This document shows positions 63,026 to 64,000 of a DNA stretch of 64,000 bases, piece after piece. Under the pieces are notes generated by a model. The model saw nothing but the letters and a program-made list of their open reading frames with translations. It was not told where the DNA came from and searched no databases. The stretch's first letter is position 1; each line of letters opens with the position of its first letter. Location of the stretch: NCBI GenBank assembly GCA_041394705.1, contig JAWKHS010000025.1:1-64000 (forward strand). Reading direction: 5' to 3'. The position numbers and the translations under genes are program-made. This stretch comes from Vicinamibacterales bacterium (lineage in GTDB: Bacteria > Acidobacteriota > Vicinamibacteria > Vicinamibacterales > UBA2999).

Positions 63026-64000
63026 CTACGGCCGCTGGCCGGCGGGCACGTAGTCCCGCGCGGCATAGCCCGTGTAGATCTGCCGCGGCCGGGCGATCTT
63101 CTGCTCCTCGTCGAGCAGCATCTCCTCCCACTGGGCCGCCCAGCCGACGGTGCGGGCGATGGCGAAGAGCACCGGGAACATGGCCATCTGGAAGCCCATG
63201 GCCTCGTAGATGAGGCCCGAGTAGAAGTCCACGTTCGGGTACAGCTTCCGCTTGATGAAGTAGTCGTCTTCGAGGGCGATGCGCTCGAGCTCGAGTGCGA
63301 TGTCGAGCAGCGGGTTCTTGCCCGTGACGTCGAACACCTCGTAGGCCGTCTGCTTGATGATCCGGGCGCGCGGGTCGTAGGACTTGTAGACGCGGTGCCC
63401 GAAGCCCATCAGCCGGCCGTGGCCCTCCTTGACGCTCTTGATGAACGCCGGGATGTTCGAGACCGAGCCGATCTCCTGGAGCATCTTCAGCACGGCCTCG
63501 TTCGCGCCGCCGTGCAGCGGCCCGTACAGGGCCGCCGCCGCGCCCGCCATGGCGCTGTACGGGTCCACGTGCGAGCTGCCGATGCCGCGCATGGCGCTCG
63601 TGGAGCAGTTCTGCTCGTGGTCGGCATGCAGGATGAACAGCACGTCGAGGGCGCGCTCGAGGACCGGGTTCGGCGTGTACTTCACCTCGGTCATCTTGAA
63701 CAGCATGTTCAGGAAGTTGCCCGTGAAGCTGAGGTCGTTGTCCGGGTAGACGTAGGGGCGGCCGATGCTGTGGCGGTAGGCGTAGGCCGCGATCGTCGGC
63801 ACCTTCGCGATGAGGCGCACGATCTGCTTGCGGCGCGATTCGGCATCGAAGATGTTCCGGCCGTCCGGGTAGAAGGTGGACATCGCGCCGACGGTGCTGA
63901 CGAACACGCTCATGGGATGGGCGTCGTAGGTGAAGCCCTCCATGAACTTCTTGATGTTCTCGTGCACCATCGTGTGCATCGTGATCTCGTGGGTCCACGC
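63026..64000 (-). CDS. gltA: Citrate synthase, C-terminal part (runs off the right edge)
   Basis: About 325 residues from the right edge to the stop. CSTSAMRGIGSSHVDPYSAM, then ALYGPLHGGANEAVLKML (His and Asn of the active site), VKEGHGRLMGFGHRVYKSYD and FYSGLIYEAMG are hallmarks of Si-citrate synthase. It condenses acetyl-CoA and oxaloacetate in the TCA cycle. The reading frame continues past 64000 (AWTHEIT before MHTMVHENI), so the N-terminal quarter is missing from the window. It is convergent with the LeuA-like gene, nine bases apart. Confidence 0.95.
   Translation of the reverse strand, partial: AWTHEITMHTMVHENIKKFMEGFTYDAHPMSVFVSTVGAMSTFYPDGRNIFDAESRRKQIVRLIAKVPTIAAYAYRHSIGRPYVYPDNDLSFTGNFLNMLFKMTEVKYTPNPVLERALDVLFILHADHEQNCSTSAMRGIGSSHVDPYSAMAGAAAALYGPLHGGANEAVLKMLQEIGSVSNIPAFIKSVKEGHGRLMGFGHRVYKSYDPRARIIKQTAYEVFDVTGKNPLLDIALELERIALEDDYFIKRKLYPNVDFYSGLIYEAMGFQMAMFPVLFAIARTVGWAAQWEEMLLDEEQKIARPRQIYTGYAARDYVPAGQRP

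Overview
The window is very GC-rich and almost fully coding. Genes are packed into short same-strand runs, often with overlapping stop and start codons (ATGA or GTGA), and many starts are GTG. A von Willebrand-type protein of the kind described as the VWFA-related Acidobacterial domain (11072-13075), a large MoxR/DUF58/BatA/DUF4175 envelope operon, a CarD-type RNA polymerase regulator and many polysaccharide genes point to an Acidobacteriota chromosome, probably class Vicinamibacteria. That placement is an inference from gene content; there is no rRNA gene to confirm it. I see no tRNA, rRNA, CRISPR array, insertion sequence, integrase or phage gene. The window reads as ordinary chromosome rather than a recently acquired island.

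Layout. 1-3101: the start of an exported protein, carD with a clear promoter, a PlsC acyltransferase, a DUF4126 membrane protein and two small related membrane proteins. 3135-30184: a large cell-surface polysaccharide region in several units. It holds a minus-strand unit (flavoprotein, two glycosyltransferases, polysaccharide deacetylase), a plus-strand unit (GT2 and GT39-type transferases, then the VWFA protein), an OPT transporter, a plus-strand run rex-moaC-2-hydroxyacid dehydrogenase-acyltransferase, a second minus-strand sugar unit (GT2, flippase-like LPG_synthase_TM protein, flavoprotein, GT39), and a plus-strand unit of GH30-like hydrolase, membrane transferase, sugar C-methyltransferase, glucose-1-phosphate cytidylyltransferase, CDP-glucose 4,6-dehydratase and a cupin. 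The last unit should make a branched CDP-deoxysugar, but the later CDP-sugar genes are not in the window.

30204-40445: signal peptidase I, an isolated NuoI-type ferredoxin subunit, a homocysteine methyltransferase/methylenetetrahydrofolate reductase fusion, a lipid-type methyltransferase, then a minus-strand run of lon, an arabinokinase-N-domain-like glycosyltransferase and an exported M24 peptidase, a small zinc-ribbon protein and an MddA-like membrane methyltransferase. 40521-44919: a coupled cassette of ketoacyl synthase, FAD reductase, ICMT-type methyltransferase and PIG-V-like mannosyltransferase, which looks like a small unassigned lipid or polyketide pathway.

45009-59015: an eight-gene plus-strand run of TPR/gluzincin protein, DUF4159, MoxR ATPase, DUF58, BatA-type VWA protein, giant DUF4175-like protein, a second VWA/amidotransferase-like protein, and a caspase/legumain-like protein whose catalytic cysteine is replaced by threonine. 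This is the most distinctive system in the window. 59025-64000: a rhomboid protease, a small zinc-ribbon membrane protein, an FHA-GAF-PP2C phosphatase coupled to a LeuA-like synthase, and the C-terminal part of citrate synthase running off the right edge.
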